Below, in pieces: positions 34,001 to 43,181 of a stretch of DNA of 64,000 nucleotides. The notes beneath the pieces are model-generated. The model saw only the letters and a program-made list of their open reading frames with translations, was not told the DNA's origin and searched no databases. Position numbers and translations under genes: made by a program. This DNA is from Leishmania mexicana MHOM/GT/2001/U1103 (lineage: Eukaryota > Euglenozoa > Kinetoplastea > Trypanosomatida > Trypanosomatidae), in NCBI RefSeq assembly GCF_000234665.1, contig NC_018337.1, positions 389,222-453,221 of the forward strand, read 5' to 3'. Each line of letters opens with the position of its first letter. The stretch's first letter is position 1.

Positions 34001-35068
34001 CTGCGAGTGGAGACGCCGCACGGTGTAAAGAAGGGCATCATTGCCGGCAGCATCAATGGCGCCAGACAGTTTATTCATTACGGCGCCTTCGCACTGTGCT
34101 TCTGGTACGGTAGCAAACTGATTGACAGGGGCGAGGCGCAGTTCACGGATGTCATGATCGCGAGCATGTCGATCCTGTTCGGTGCGCAGAGCACCGGTGA
34201 TGCTGGTGCGTTCGCGACAAAACTGGCGGAGGCGGAGCGCTCTGCGAAGCGTGTGTTCAGCGTGATCGACCGCGTGCCTGACCTGGACATCGAGCAGTCC
34301 GGCGACAAGGATCTGGGCAAGGGCTGTGACGTTGACTTCCGAAAGGTGCAGTTCATCTACTCTGCGCGACCGAAGCAGGCTGTGCTTGCGTCCGTGAACC
34401 TGCGGTTTGGCGACGGAACGACCAACGGGCTGATAGGGCAGACGGGGTGCGGAAAGTCGACGATCATCCAGATGCTTGCCCGCTTCTACGATCGGCGCTC
34501 TGGGCTGATCTGCGTGAACGGGAAGGACCTGTCGTCACTAGACATCGCGGAGTGGCGGCGCAACATCAGTGTTGTGCTCCAGGAGCCGGATCTGTTCAGC
34601 GGGACTGTGCGGGAAAACATCCGGTACGCGCGCGAGGACGCGACGGACGAGGAGGTGGAGGAGGCTGCGCGGCTCGCGCACATCCACCAGGAGATCATGA
34701 AGTGGCCAGGTGGCTACAACACGGAGGTGGGGTATAAAGGCAGCGCGCTGTCTGGCGGTCAGAAGCAGCGCGTTGCGATTGCGCGCGGGCTGCTGCGGCG
34801 ACCGAAGCTGCTGCTGCTGGACGAGGCGACGAGCGCGCTGGACAATGTGACGGAGGCGAAGGTGCAAGATGGCATCAATGCGTACCAGGCGAAATACGGG
34901 GTCACGTCGGTGAGCATTGCGCACCGTTTGACAACGATCCGCCACTGCGACCAGATCATCCTGCTAGACGCTGGGCACATCATCGAGCAGGGCAGCCACG
35001 AGGAGCTGATGGCGCTTGGCGGGGAGTACATGATGCGCTACAACCTGTACACGGGCGCGAGCTCGTGA
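31043..35068 (+). CDS. MDR1: P-glycoprotein-type ABC transporter (ABCB family, MDR1-like)
   Basis: 1341 residues, a full transporter with two halves. After a hydrophilic N-terminus of about 125 residues come the first membrane domain (about 130-410), the first nucleotide-binding domain, a charged linker (about 690-770), the second membrane domain (about 772-1075) and the second nucleotide-binding domain. Walker A motifs are GSSGCGKSS (487-495) and GQTGCGKST (1132-1140). Both signatures are LSGGQKQR (from 591 and 1236). Walker B motifs ILLLDEATSALD (611-622) and LLLLDEATSALD (1256-1267) and both H-loops (IAHRL) are intact, so both sites look competent. The start is the first ATG; the frame is open 27 bases upstream. 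Length and type match Leishmania MDR1, linked to efflux of hydrophobic drugs such as vinblastine when amplified. The symbol is by recognition, not by search. Confidence 0.93.
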   Translation: MPEGSETDASAKGGSVFGWEDRQGSCSPNQPIAEGLVERRDRGDRNDYSCSLTPQWREVMNMPQSYGVYVDEGKVAPVKKLASQSDSTHGSSDYGSRNPLFSAEEEVKGTVVRKSVSPIEIFRYADTADRVLMIIGTIFAVCSGAGMPLFSFIFGRIATDLMSGVGSVELNAAKTSLIMVYVGIGMFVACGGHVLCWTVAASRQEGRIRLNFFRAVLRQDIGWHDEHSPGELTARMTGDTRVIHNGINDKLSQGIMNGAMGIIGYIAGFVFSWELTLVMVGMMPFIIVMAAIIGNIVSKMTESSRKHFAKAGSMATEVMENIRTVQVFGREDYELQRFAEAVLYAQERGIRKEFAGSLSAAVVMALVYLSYTVAFFFGSYLVEWGRRDMADIISTFLAVLMGSFGLGFVAPSATAFTESRAAAYEIFKTIERVPPVDIDAGGVPVTGFRQSIEFHNVRFSYPTRPDMILFRDLNLTIKRGQKVAFSGSSGCGKSSMIGLIQRFYDPVGGAVLCDGVDMRELCLHDWRDQIGIVSQEPNLFAGTMMENVRVGKPNATEEEVIEACRQANVHDTIMSLPDQYNTPVGAVGSQLSGGQKQRIAIARALVKRPPILLLDEATSALDRKSEMEVQRSLDQLMQKGGMTVIVIAHRLETIRNVDCIYYMKYDGEEGSKITESGTFDELMALGGEFAAMARIQGVSAGDARSGTKGQDDSKANDLLNVILDEATLAQLDEEAPRTARQKVPIEELAKWEVNGVNVGFRRLMGMNKDKLWAVALGILGSAVGGAARPTSSILMGYMLRVLGEYSFNKNVEQLRSGTNLYAPLFIVFAVGNFLGWVLHGFYGYAGEHLTTKIRLLLFRQIMRQDMNFFDIPGRDAGSLAGMLSGDCEAVHQLWGPSIGLKVQMVCIIAAGVVVSFIYQWKLALVALACMPLLIGCSLAERMMMNRYTKSKEGDTSDTIVTEALSSVRTVTSFNMKADRVEAFEATLRVETPHGVKKGIIAGSINGARQFIHYGAFALCFWYGSKLIDRGEAQFTDVMIASMSILFGAQSTGDAGAFATKLAEAERSAKRVFSVIDRVPDLDIEQSGDKDLGKGCDVDFRKVQFIYSARPKQAVLASVNLRFGDGTTNGLIGQTGCGKSTIIQMLARFYDRRSGLICVNGKDLSSLDIAEWRRNISVVLQEPDLFSGTVRENIRYAREDATDEEVEEAARLAHIHQEIMKWPGGYNTEVGYKGSALSGGQKQRVAIARGLLRRPKLLLLDEATSALDNVTEAKVQDGINAYQAKYGVTSVSIAHRLTTIRHCDQIILLDAGHIIEQGSHEELMALGGEYMMRYNLYTGASS

Positions 35069-37463
35069 GGAGGGCTGGGTGCCGCGCGACTGCACTTGCC
35101 CACGGCGGGGCTTTGTTCGCTGCCGATTTCTTTCTTGTGGCTTGGCTCTACCACGGAGGGATCACGGTTGCTTCGGTGGCGCAGCTCTTGCATGGCGCCT
35201 TTCGCTTACCGTACGGTATCGTCGATATCTTGGGAGCCATTAGGGGCCACTTGTGTTCCCGGGACTGGTGACGTAGTGTTTTCCTTTTCTGCCGGGTTTC
35301 ATCACCGGTCACGCGCCTCCACTTGACACTGCCGACTTGCCTCTCTGTGAGTTTTATTTATTTTCGCTTCGGCGCACTCGTGGGGTTGCTTGCGGCTACA
35401 CTACACTTCCTCTTCTACTGGGCGTGCTGGCTTCGGGGGGGGGTTGTGTCGCATCGTGCGGACGCCCCCTTAGCTTGTACTGGTGTTTTGGACACGGAAG
35501 AAGGAGGAGGTGTGAGAGGCCTGCCTCTGTCTCGGACGGTTTTTGCTTGCTTTCTTTTTCTCTTGTCTGCTGGTCCCTCCCCTCCTCCCCCTCTTCCTCT
35601 GGCGTACATGTCTTTGGGAGTTTTCTCCCCTTCCAGCGGTCCCCTCCCCTCCTCCTCTCCCTCCCATCTGCTTTACGGATGTATCTGTTAGCCTCCTTCT
35701 TTTCCATTGCAAGAACCTCCCCTGGCGAGCAACGAAACGAGAAGGGCATAGCAGCTAGCGTGGTGGTAAAAAAGGGGGAGAAGCGATACGAATCGTACAC
35801 ACACACACGAGACAAGCTCGATGCCAGTGCTTGAGAGATGGATGCTGCATGGAGGAGGCACTCGCGGATGCTTAACGCCACTCCTCCCTCCCGTACGGGT
35901 GATCAATGACCTTCCCATTTGTTTTTCGCCTTTTTTTTGCCGGCTTCTTTCGCTGTCTATGCCATCTGTTGCCTCATGACACTCGGTGAAGGAGAAGTAA
36001 TTCTTTTGTTTCCTGCTTTCCTCTGGTCCCTCATCTCGCTGGTGAACGTTGTTGCATAGGCAACAGTGAGAGAGGGTGGACCTGAGGCTGCAGGGGATGC
36101 AGGGGTCCACCACCCTCTTACCACGCTTCACCCCCCTCCCCCTGCTGCTGCTTTCTCTGCCCTTGATACCGGGGGAGTTGTCCGCACCGCTGCTCGGTTG
36201 TGCTGCGCGTGTGTGTCGGCCTCTGCGTGGGCATGTGTAGGCGGTTGTGTCTGTTGATATTTGCAGGACAGGACGCTCCCTTCTTTTTTTTTACCCCCCC
36301 CTTCCCTCCCCCTTCTGACATGTTCCTGAGCTTCTGCCGTTTTTCTCTCTCGTCCGGCCCCGACTTTCTCCTGTCGTTCCTTTTTTTTCCTTCGCGCATG
36401 TCCGATGGCTCTAGTGTCAGTGGCGACTAAGAGAAGTGGTCAGTGGGGGTGGGGGGAGGTGAGAGGCCGAGAAGGAAAAGATACACGAGAATTAGTGAAA
36501 GGGTGCTGATGTGCGTGCCCATGTCCTAATGAGGAGGTCATGGCACGGCAGATACCGTCGCCTCCAATATATGGTGAAGCTGCTCCTCCCTCCCCCTCCC
36601 CTCTGCATCTCCCTACCCGTTGCTGGGACTTTTGGGTTGCGTCTTCTTCTCACTCCTCAGTGTTCTCTTCTTCCCACTTCGGCCCTTTCTTGTGCTTTGC
36701 TGGGACGCGCCGGTTGCGTCATGCAGAACAGAAGGGGAGGAGGACAGGCCAGAGAGGAGTGCGGTGGTGGTGGTGGGGGGGGAGGCAGAGCCCGAGAGGA
36801 GGCACAGCAGTACCACCGCGCATGTGCGCACCTGTGTTTGTGGGTCAGGATGCAGAAGGGGCGAGGGTGGGTCGCGTTGGACCACGTCCGGACGTCCCCG
36901 CTGCAGAAACGGGCTTGTCCGACGTTGAAGCAGTGCCATTGAGAGAGAAAAAACAGAAATGCCCCCCCTCCCCCTCCTCCACTCTCACGAAAGGAACGGG
37001 TCCAAGGGTCGAGGATGGTTGGCAGGGGGTTGACAATGGGAGGGTGTCACGCGAAAAAAGTTAGTGAGGTCGCGTAGGCGGGCCAGGGGGGAGGGAGGGG
37101 AGGAGGTAGGAGGGAACACTAGGTATGCTTGCGTGCACTGAGCTGCCAGGTGAGCTTGCTGCCTTTTTCATCTTACGTTGCCCGTTTGTGCGCCTCACGG
37201 CTTCTTTGCATTACTTTATCGTTCCGCGCGGCTGCCGGCACTCCCTATGTCCCCTTCCCACTCAGTCGCCCGTCGCACCGGATGGACCGTCACCTAAGCC
37301 TTGGCTCCGTCAGCTGCCACGAAGGTGCTTCTGTTCTCTTTAGAGCCTATTTTCTTCTTGTCTGCGTCTCTTTCTCGGGCCTTCCTTGCCCCTGTGCGCC
37401 TGTGGATGTGCCTGTCTGCGTACATGCGCATATATACGTATATATACCCCATCTCCGTACGTA

Positions 37464-37481
37464 CATATATATATATATATA
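37464..37481. repeat. (TA)n tract
   Basis: Short AT-only run ATATATATATATATAT, with TATATAC words just upstream. Confidence 0.75.
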
Positions 37482-38290
37482 GATGCGTCTGTCTGTTGGT
37501 GTGCGTGTGAGCGGCGTGCCGGGATGTGATTCATATGAGCTCGCCATCGGGGCGGTAGCACGTGCCTTTACGAGTTCCAAGCGCGTCCCCGACGAGCAGC
37601 AGAAGGGAAAGAGACGACACGTCCAACGAACAACTTGTCGCGTGCTCTTTTACAGGTTTCGCTTTTACTCGTCAACGCACACGTTTCCGGTGAAACTTGC
37701 CATGTGCGCGGTGCTCGTTCGTGGCGGTGGAGTGGAGTATTCGATGTTATGGCAAGGTGCTGGAGAGTGTGGCGCCATCGCTTCCAATATTGCGGTCCCT
37801 GACGACCTGCTGCAGGCACCACGCGCCTTTTTCCCTTCCCTTTCTTTCTCGATGCCCGCACTCTCTCAAGAGCTCCTTCTTCGACCAATATCACCTTCGC
37901 CTTCGCTCTCTCCTCTCTCTCTCCTCTCGTTGAGGTTTGGGACACACTGCTGAAAGTTCGAGCTCGAACAGCGGCGCTCATGTGTGAGTGCGAGGGGGAT
38001 CGAAAGGCATAGGCTTACTCACAACGATAGCGTGCAGCTCTTCCTCGCTGCGCCCCGTTTCAGCTACCTTGTCTGCTGTATTCCTCCTCCTCTTCGAAGG
38101 TAAGTAGCGGAGCAGTTAGGTTGAACACAGACACACACAAAGACATCACACAAGGCACCTCCACGATCAGATGCTCAACAAGCGTGCTAAAGCGCGTCTC
38201 AACATTCCAGTGCCAGAGGCTGTCACTATCGCAATTCCCATAAGCCTCCGCAACGGTGGATCCATCGACCGCATCATTCTATATTCATAC

Positions 38291-38317
38291 ACCTCTCTTT
38301 CTCTCTTTCTTGCGCAG
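38291..38317 (+). other. Pyrimidine tract and candidate spliced-leader acceptor for myosin
   Basis: ACCTCTCTTTCTCTCTTTCT followed by TGCGCAG, with AG at 38316-38317. No ATG occurs between it and the myosin start at 38432. This is the clearest acceptor in the window. Confidence 0.6.
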
Positions 38318-38431
38318 TCTTGGTGCTCTAGTTCTGGCTGCTCTTGGAAAAGGGAGGGAGGGAAAAAGAAGGGGTGAAAAAGTGCCGCTGGGATCTCAGC
38401 CAATCGCTTTCTACAATAGGTCCCTATTGCA

Positions 38432-41400
38432 ATGGCGTCCGACTACAAGCAGCGCGAGACGGTCGGCGTCGAGGATCTTGTTCTCCTCCCGCAGATCAGC
38501 GAGAAGGCCATTACTGATGACCTCTCCGTGCGCCATTGCGAGGATTTGATCTACACAAACATCGGCTCTGTGCTGCTCGTGGTGAACCCTTTCAAGGCGA
38601 TTCAGGGCCTGTACAATGATGCGCACATGCAGTTCTACCGGCACAATGGCCGGCTGGGCGGCGTGCGATACGCGCTGCTTGAGGGACAGGAGCCCGGCGA
38701 CGCCGCTCTTGGCGGGCCGCACATCTTCGCCTTGGCCGAGGAGACGTACCGAAGCATGGTGTCAGAGGAGGAGAACCAGTGTGTCATCATCTCCGGTGAA
38801 TCGGGTGCCGGCAAGACAGAGGCATCGAAGCACATCATGCAGTACATCTCCGCAGTCTCTGGCAACACGAAAGACATGCAGCGGGTCAAGCGCATCATTC
38901 TCGAGTCCAACCCTCTGCTGGAAGCGTTCGGCAACGCCAAGACGCTGCGCAACGACAACAGCTCGCGCTTTGGCAAGTTTCTCGAGATTTACTTTGACAT
39001 CCGCGGCGGCCCGGTTGGTGGTCACCTCTCGCACTTTTTGCTGGAGAAGTCACGTGTGTCGAGTCAGCAGATGGGGGAGTGTAACTTCCACATCTTCTAC
39101 CAGGTGTGTGCTGGCGCAGCTGCCGAGCTGCACGGTGACGGCAGCGGGCTCCAGCCCTCGAGAGAGGGAAAGGGCGGCAACCGGGAGGGCTCTGTTGCTG
39201 CGTGGGACGACGATGACAACGATGGCGGTGGCCACGCCCCTATTGCCTGGCGTGAGGTGTTTGAGGAGATGCGCATGCATAGGGGAGGCAGTGACAGCAA
39301 CATTGGCCAGTCGCAGCTCTTCGTCTCTTCCTCTCCGTTTTCAGCGTATTATCCGTGGAGGTTTCTGCGCCCGTCATTGGGGTCTGGGCAGCACGCGGAG
39401 GAGTTCACGTCTCGCGCCGGCATCGATGACTTGCGCGGCTGGCGTGAGACGCTCATCGCGATGGATGCGATGGGGATGTCGTCGCAGGATCAGGTGTCCG
39501 TCATCAAGGTTCTGTGCCTGGTGCTGCACCTCGGCGAGCTTGATTTTGTGGCACCGGAGGAGGGCGGGGCGCTGGCGGCGGGGCAGAACCCATGCACCGT
39601 TGCGAATCCCGAGGAGCTTGCATTTGTCGCGCAGCAGCTCGGCGTTGATGCTTCAGCGCTGCTGAAGGCTCTGACGTGGCGAAAGCTGCAGATGGGCGCG
39701 ACGGAAGTGGTCTTCTCCCCTCTTGATGTGCAGCAGTGCCGCAGCACTCGTGACGCCGTGGCGAAGGTTCTCTACGAGGGTGTCTTTGAGTTCATCGTCA
39801 GCTCCGTGAACACCGCCTTCGGCGACGCCCCTCACGCCCTCATGCTCGGCGTGCTTGACATTTACGGCTTCGAAATTTTTGCCAAGAACGGGTTTGAGCA
39901 GTTCTGCATCAACTACGTGAACGAGAAGCTGCAGCAGATCTTCATTGAGCTGACGCTGCGAGTGGAGCAGGAGGAGTACGTGCGGGAGCACATACCGTGG
40001 GAGGACATCAAGTACTTTGACAACCAAATCGTCTGCGACCTGATCGAGAGCGACCGTCCACCAGGCCTGTTCGCGATCATGGACGACGTGTGCATCACCA
40101 TGGCAAAGGAGGAGGAGTCTGTGGCGGACCGCAAGCTGCTGGACAAGCTGGCCATGACATACAGCAGCCACCCGAACTTTTTGCGCAGCGAGCGCGGCTT
40201 CATCGTTAAGCACTACGCTGGCGACGTCGAGTACAGCACGGACGGCTTCGTTGGCCGCAACAAGGATCGGCTTGGCGCGGACGTGGTCGAGGTGCTGTCA
40301 AAAAGTCAGGCACATTTCTTGCTGGAAATTCTGACCGATGTGCTGGCGGACGGCTTGGCGGCGGCGTCATCGTCTACCGGGACCAGCGGAGCTCGTCGCG
40401 CCTACACCACAGCCGGCTTCAAGATCCGCCAGCAGGCCGCCGATCTCGTGCGCACGCTGAAGCAGTGCACGCCCCACTACGTGCGCACCATCAAATCGAA
40501 CGATGTGAAGCGGGCCAACTTCTTCGACGAGGCGCGGGTGCTGCACCAAGTGAAGTATCTCGGCCTCCTGGAGAACGTGCGGGTGCGGCGAGCGGGCTAC
40601 AGCTACCGGCAATACTTTGACAAGTTCCTCAAGCGCTTCAAATACACGTGTCCGAGCACCTATCCACGGCCCTTTCGAGGCACAGACAGGGCGGCGTGCG
40701 AGGCCATCCTCGCCTACCTGCAGGACGAGCAAGAGGTGCTGCCACCCGACTCCTTTGTGATTGGCACCAGCAAGGTCTTTATTCGACAGCCGGAGCATGT
40801 TCTGGCGCTTGAGCAGAGCCGTGAAGCCGCCTTTCATGCCCTATCCGTCACCATTCAACGCGCGTGGCGGCGCTACACGCAGTGCAAGCAGCTCCTCTGC
40901 CTCAAGGCGAAGCTGGACCGCACGTACACGCGGCACCGCAAGACGCGCCGTGCCGACAGTGTCTTTCGAGCCTACGAGGGCATCTACGTGGAGACCGATG
41001 CCGTGGTGGCCGTGCCGAGCCCGGCCGCAGGCGGCGGCACCAGCGCAGTGCCACGTGCGCTCTCCAACCGACTCACCGTGGCCCTCGACGCCATCCTGCA
41101 ATTTGACCCCATCGCCAGTGCGTGGCGCTCCTTCTGGACTCCGGGCGAGGCAGGCCAACCCCGCAAGAGGTTCTTCTTCAACGCTCTCACACGCGAGATG
41201 GTTTGGGAGCGGCCCCGTGAGCTAGACCCGCCGCGCGTTGTCTTCTCCTGCGCCGTCGACCGCGTTGTCAACTGGGTCACCGCGAAAACCGTCAAGGAGT
41301 TTATTTTCCTCACGACGCACGACGTGCTGTACATGGTGCGCGAGACACCGCCTTCGTCCTCGCAGCCGCCTAGTAGTAGCGCAAAGCATTCCAAGCGTGC

Positions 41401-42529
41401 GGCCGCCGCAATGGAGAAGCAGCCGGTCGCCATGACGCTGACGCCGTGCTTCACTCTGCAGAAGCGCATAGACCTGCGTCTTCTTACACAGGTGGCGGTC
41501 ACCACGATGGCCGACACGGTGCTGGTGGTGCGCGTGCTGCCGGTGCAGGCGCCGTACCGAACAGTCACCGATACGGTCAAGACGAAAGCAGGACCTTCAA
41601 AATGCGAGACGTGCAACCGTGCTGCCACACCGGCGCTGCGCCGCGCCAACTGCCCGAGTTGCGGCCGGCTATGCTGCGTCCGGCACTGTCTGACCTATGC
41701 GCGGCCACTGCCCATGATCACTGGGCAAGCAGCCCCGGTGCGAGTCTGTCCCGCTTGCGTGGTAGGGGAGCCTCTGGAGCCGGTGGAGGACATGGTGCTG
41801 CTGACGAGTTACAGGACGGAGCTTGCCGGCACGCTCTGCGCGCGTTACCAGGAGCGCATGGGCAACCCGCTGCCGTTCTTTGTGTCGGACAGCATTCCAT
41901 TCTCCAAGTGGACGCCTGCGCCGTCGCCACCGAAGGTGAAGCGTACGCGCCGCCCCGCCAAGTCCTCGGCAAGCCGAGGCGGTGAAGCCTCTGAGGAAGC
42001 CCAGCCGTTGGTGATTGGTGGATTGTACGAGGTGACGCTGACGTGCACTGTCACCGATGACCCGCTGACGAACGACACTGTGCTCATTGGTGCCGCCCCT
42101 CCAGACCTGCTGACGGCTGCCGCTTCCGCAGATGGCCGTGCAGGCGCAAAAGGCAGGAAGAAAGGCAAGGAGGCTTTCGACGACGAGGTAGCATACACCG
42201 TACCACCTGGCACGCCGCCTGTGCTGCGGCTGGTTGCGCCGCGCGGCATCACGGGAGAGCAGATCCGACGCATGGAGGCCATTCGCGAGGAGCGCCGAAA
42301 AGTGGCTGCGGCACGAAGGCGTCGGGAGGAGGAAGAGGAGCGGGAGCGCGAAGCACAGCGGGAGCGCGAGCGTGAGGCTGAGCACCGGCGAGTCGTGCAG
42401 GAGCGGAAGAAGGCGAAGGCAGCCGAGGCGGCTCGCATGGAGGCAGAGCGTGCCACTCGTGAAATGGCCGCCGCGGAGCGTCGTGAGGAGGCCGCTCGCG
42501 TGGTGGCGGAGCGCGCACAGCGCCGGTAG
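38432..42529 (+). CDS. MYO1: Class I myosin heavy chain with WW and FYVE-like zinc-binding tail
   Basis: 1365 residues. The motor spans about 12-790: P-loop GESGAGKT (122-129), switch I NDNSSRFGKF (174-183), switch II DIYGFE (476-481). A Gly/Asp-rich insertion of about 60 residues sits near 234-290, after NFHIFYQ. The TEDS position, 16 residues before DAVAK (D441), is Glu425, so it mimics phosphorylation. One IQ motif (TIQRAWRR, about 804-826) should bind a calmodulin-like light chain. The tail has a WW-like domain (W898 to W925), a TH1-like segment (about 935-1050), a FYVE-like cluster (C1058-x2-C1061, CPSCGRLCC, C1106-x2-C1109) and a highly charged helix from about 1280 to the end. Trypanosomatid myosin I with WW and FYVE modules is an established family. 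The FYVE module suggests endosomal membrane targeting, although the basic RR/KHHCR core is weak (RANCPSC). Confidence 0.93.
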   Translation: MASDYKQRETVGVEDLVLLPQISEKAITDDLSVRHCEDLIYTNIGSVLLVVNPFKAIQGLYNDAHMQFYRHNGRLGGVRYALLEGQEPGDAALGGPHIFALAEETYRSMVSEEENQCVIISGESGAGKTEASKHIMQYISAVSGNTKDMQRVKRIILESNPLLEAFGNAKTLRNDNSSRFGKFLEIYFDIRGGPVGGHLSHFLLEKSRVSSQQMGECNFHIFYQVCAGAAAELHGDGSGLQPSREGKGGNREGSVAAWDDDDNDGGGHAPIAWREVFEEMRMHRGGSDSNIGQSQLFVSSSPFSAYYPWRFLRPSLGSGQHAEEFTSRAGIDDLRGWRETLIAMDAMGMSSQDQVSVIKVLCLVLHLGELDFVAPEEGGALAAGQNPCTVANPEELAFVAQQLGVDASALLKALTWRKLQMGATEVVFSPLDVQQCRSTRDAVAKVLYEGVFEFIVSSVNTAFGDAPHALMLGVLDIYGFEIFAKNGFEQFCINYVNEKLQQIFIELTLRVEQEEYVREHIPWEDIKYFDNQIVCDLIESDRPPGLFAIMDDVCITMAKEEESVADRKLLDKLAMTYSSHPNFLRSERGFIVKHYAGDVEYSTDGFVGRNKDRLGADVVEVLSKSQAHFLLEILTDVLADGLAAASSSTGTSGARRAYTTAGFKIRQQAADLVRTLKQCTPHYVRTIKSNDVKRANFFDEARVLHQVKYLGLLENVRVRRAGYSYRQYFDKFLKRFKYTCPSTYPRPFRGTDRAACEAILAYLQDEQEVLPPDSFVIGTSKVFIRQPEHVLALEQSREAAFHALSVTIQRAWRRYTQCKQLLCLKAKLDRTYTRHRKTRRADSVFRAYEGIYVETDAVVAVPSPAAGGGTSAVPRALSNRLTVALDAILQFDPIASAWRSFWTPGEAGQPRKRFFFNALTREMVWERPRELDPPRVVFSCAVDRVVNWVTAKTVKEFIFLTTHDVLYMVRETPPSSSQPPSSSAKHSKRAAAAMEKQPVAMTLTPCFTLQKRIDLRLLTQVAVTTMADTVLVVRVLPVQAPYRTVTDTVKTKAGPSKCETCNRAATPALRRANCPSCGRLCCVRHCLTYARPLPMITGQAAPVRVCPACVVGEPLEPVEDMVLLTSYRTELAGTLCARYQERMGNPLPFFVSDSIPFSKWTPAPSPPKVKRTRRPAKSSASRGGEASEEAQPLVIGGLYEVTLTCTVTDDPLTNDTVLIGAAPPDLLTAAASADGRAGAKGRKKGKEAFDDEVAYTVPPGTPPVLRLVAPRGITGEQIRRMEAIREERRKVAAARRRREEEEEREREAQREREREAEHRRVVQERKKAKAAEAARMEAERATREMAAAERREEAARVVAERAQRR

Positions 42530-43181
42530 AGGAACATGTAGCTCTGCTGCCAGTTAATCCTGTGTGCTGTCTGACGTGTGCGTGTGTGCGTGCGTCCGGT
42601 GCCCTTCGACCTTTTTGCCGCAGCCCTTCCCCTCTTCTTTCTTATCCTGCCGTATGGCCTCAGGCACACACACGCACACACAGGCGCCCACACATCCATG
42701 ATGATGGGACGCTGCGCAGGCGTGCCGTTCACTTAGATGACACCAATCGTGTCCATGAAAGCCGCATATGGAAACAGCACAGTGGGGGGTGGTGATGGTG
42801 AAAGTCGGCAGCCGGGGGAGCTGAGGGCGCCAAAAGCAAAAAAAAGTGGAGGACCCTTTTCTCCAGCTCTCTCTTCCCGCTCCATCTCCTTCCCAGGTTG
42901 GTGGCGCGCGAGGTGATGCCGCGGCCCGTGGTCACCCTCTTCGATGCGTACCTTCTTCGCCCTTCTCCGCCTAGCATGCGCACCTTCACATCTCCTGTTG
43001 CCTCCCTTGTTCACTTCCCCCTCCCCCATCTCTCCTCCGTTACACTGGAACTACCTCTCGTTTTCTTTCTCGATCGCTGCGGCGGACGCACACAGTGGTG
43101 CGGCAACAGCAGAGGTGAGGAATAGTTGAGCCATCTCACACTTGGCAAGCGTGACTCCTCCCCCTACCCCCTCCCCCCTTC
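42530..43181. other. Intergenic region after the myosin gene
   Basis: No gene seen. Pyrimidine-rich at 43004-43075 with a candidate acceptor AG at 43094-43095 for the next gene. CA-rich words near 42662-42690. Confidence 0.5.

Larger units (their letters stand above)
35069..38431. other. Intergenic region between P-glycoprotein and myosin genes
   Basis: 3.4 kb without a credible gene. G-rich and CT-rich patches alternate (G tracts near 35437 and 36770, CT-rich 35575-35670). A TA microsatellite lies at 37464-37481. The 3' end carries the myosin splice acceptor. Confidence 0.55.
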
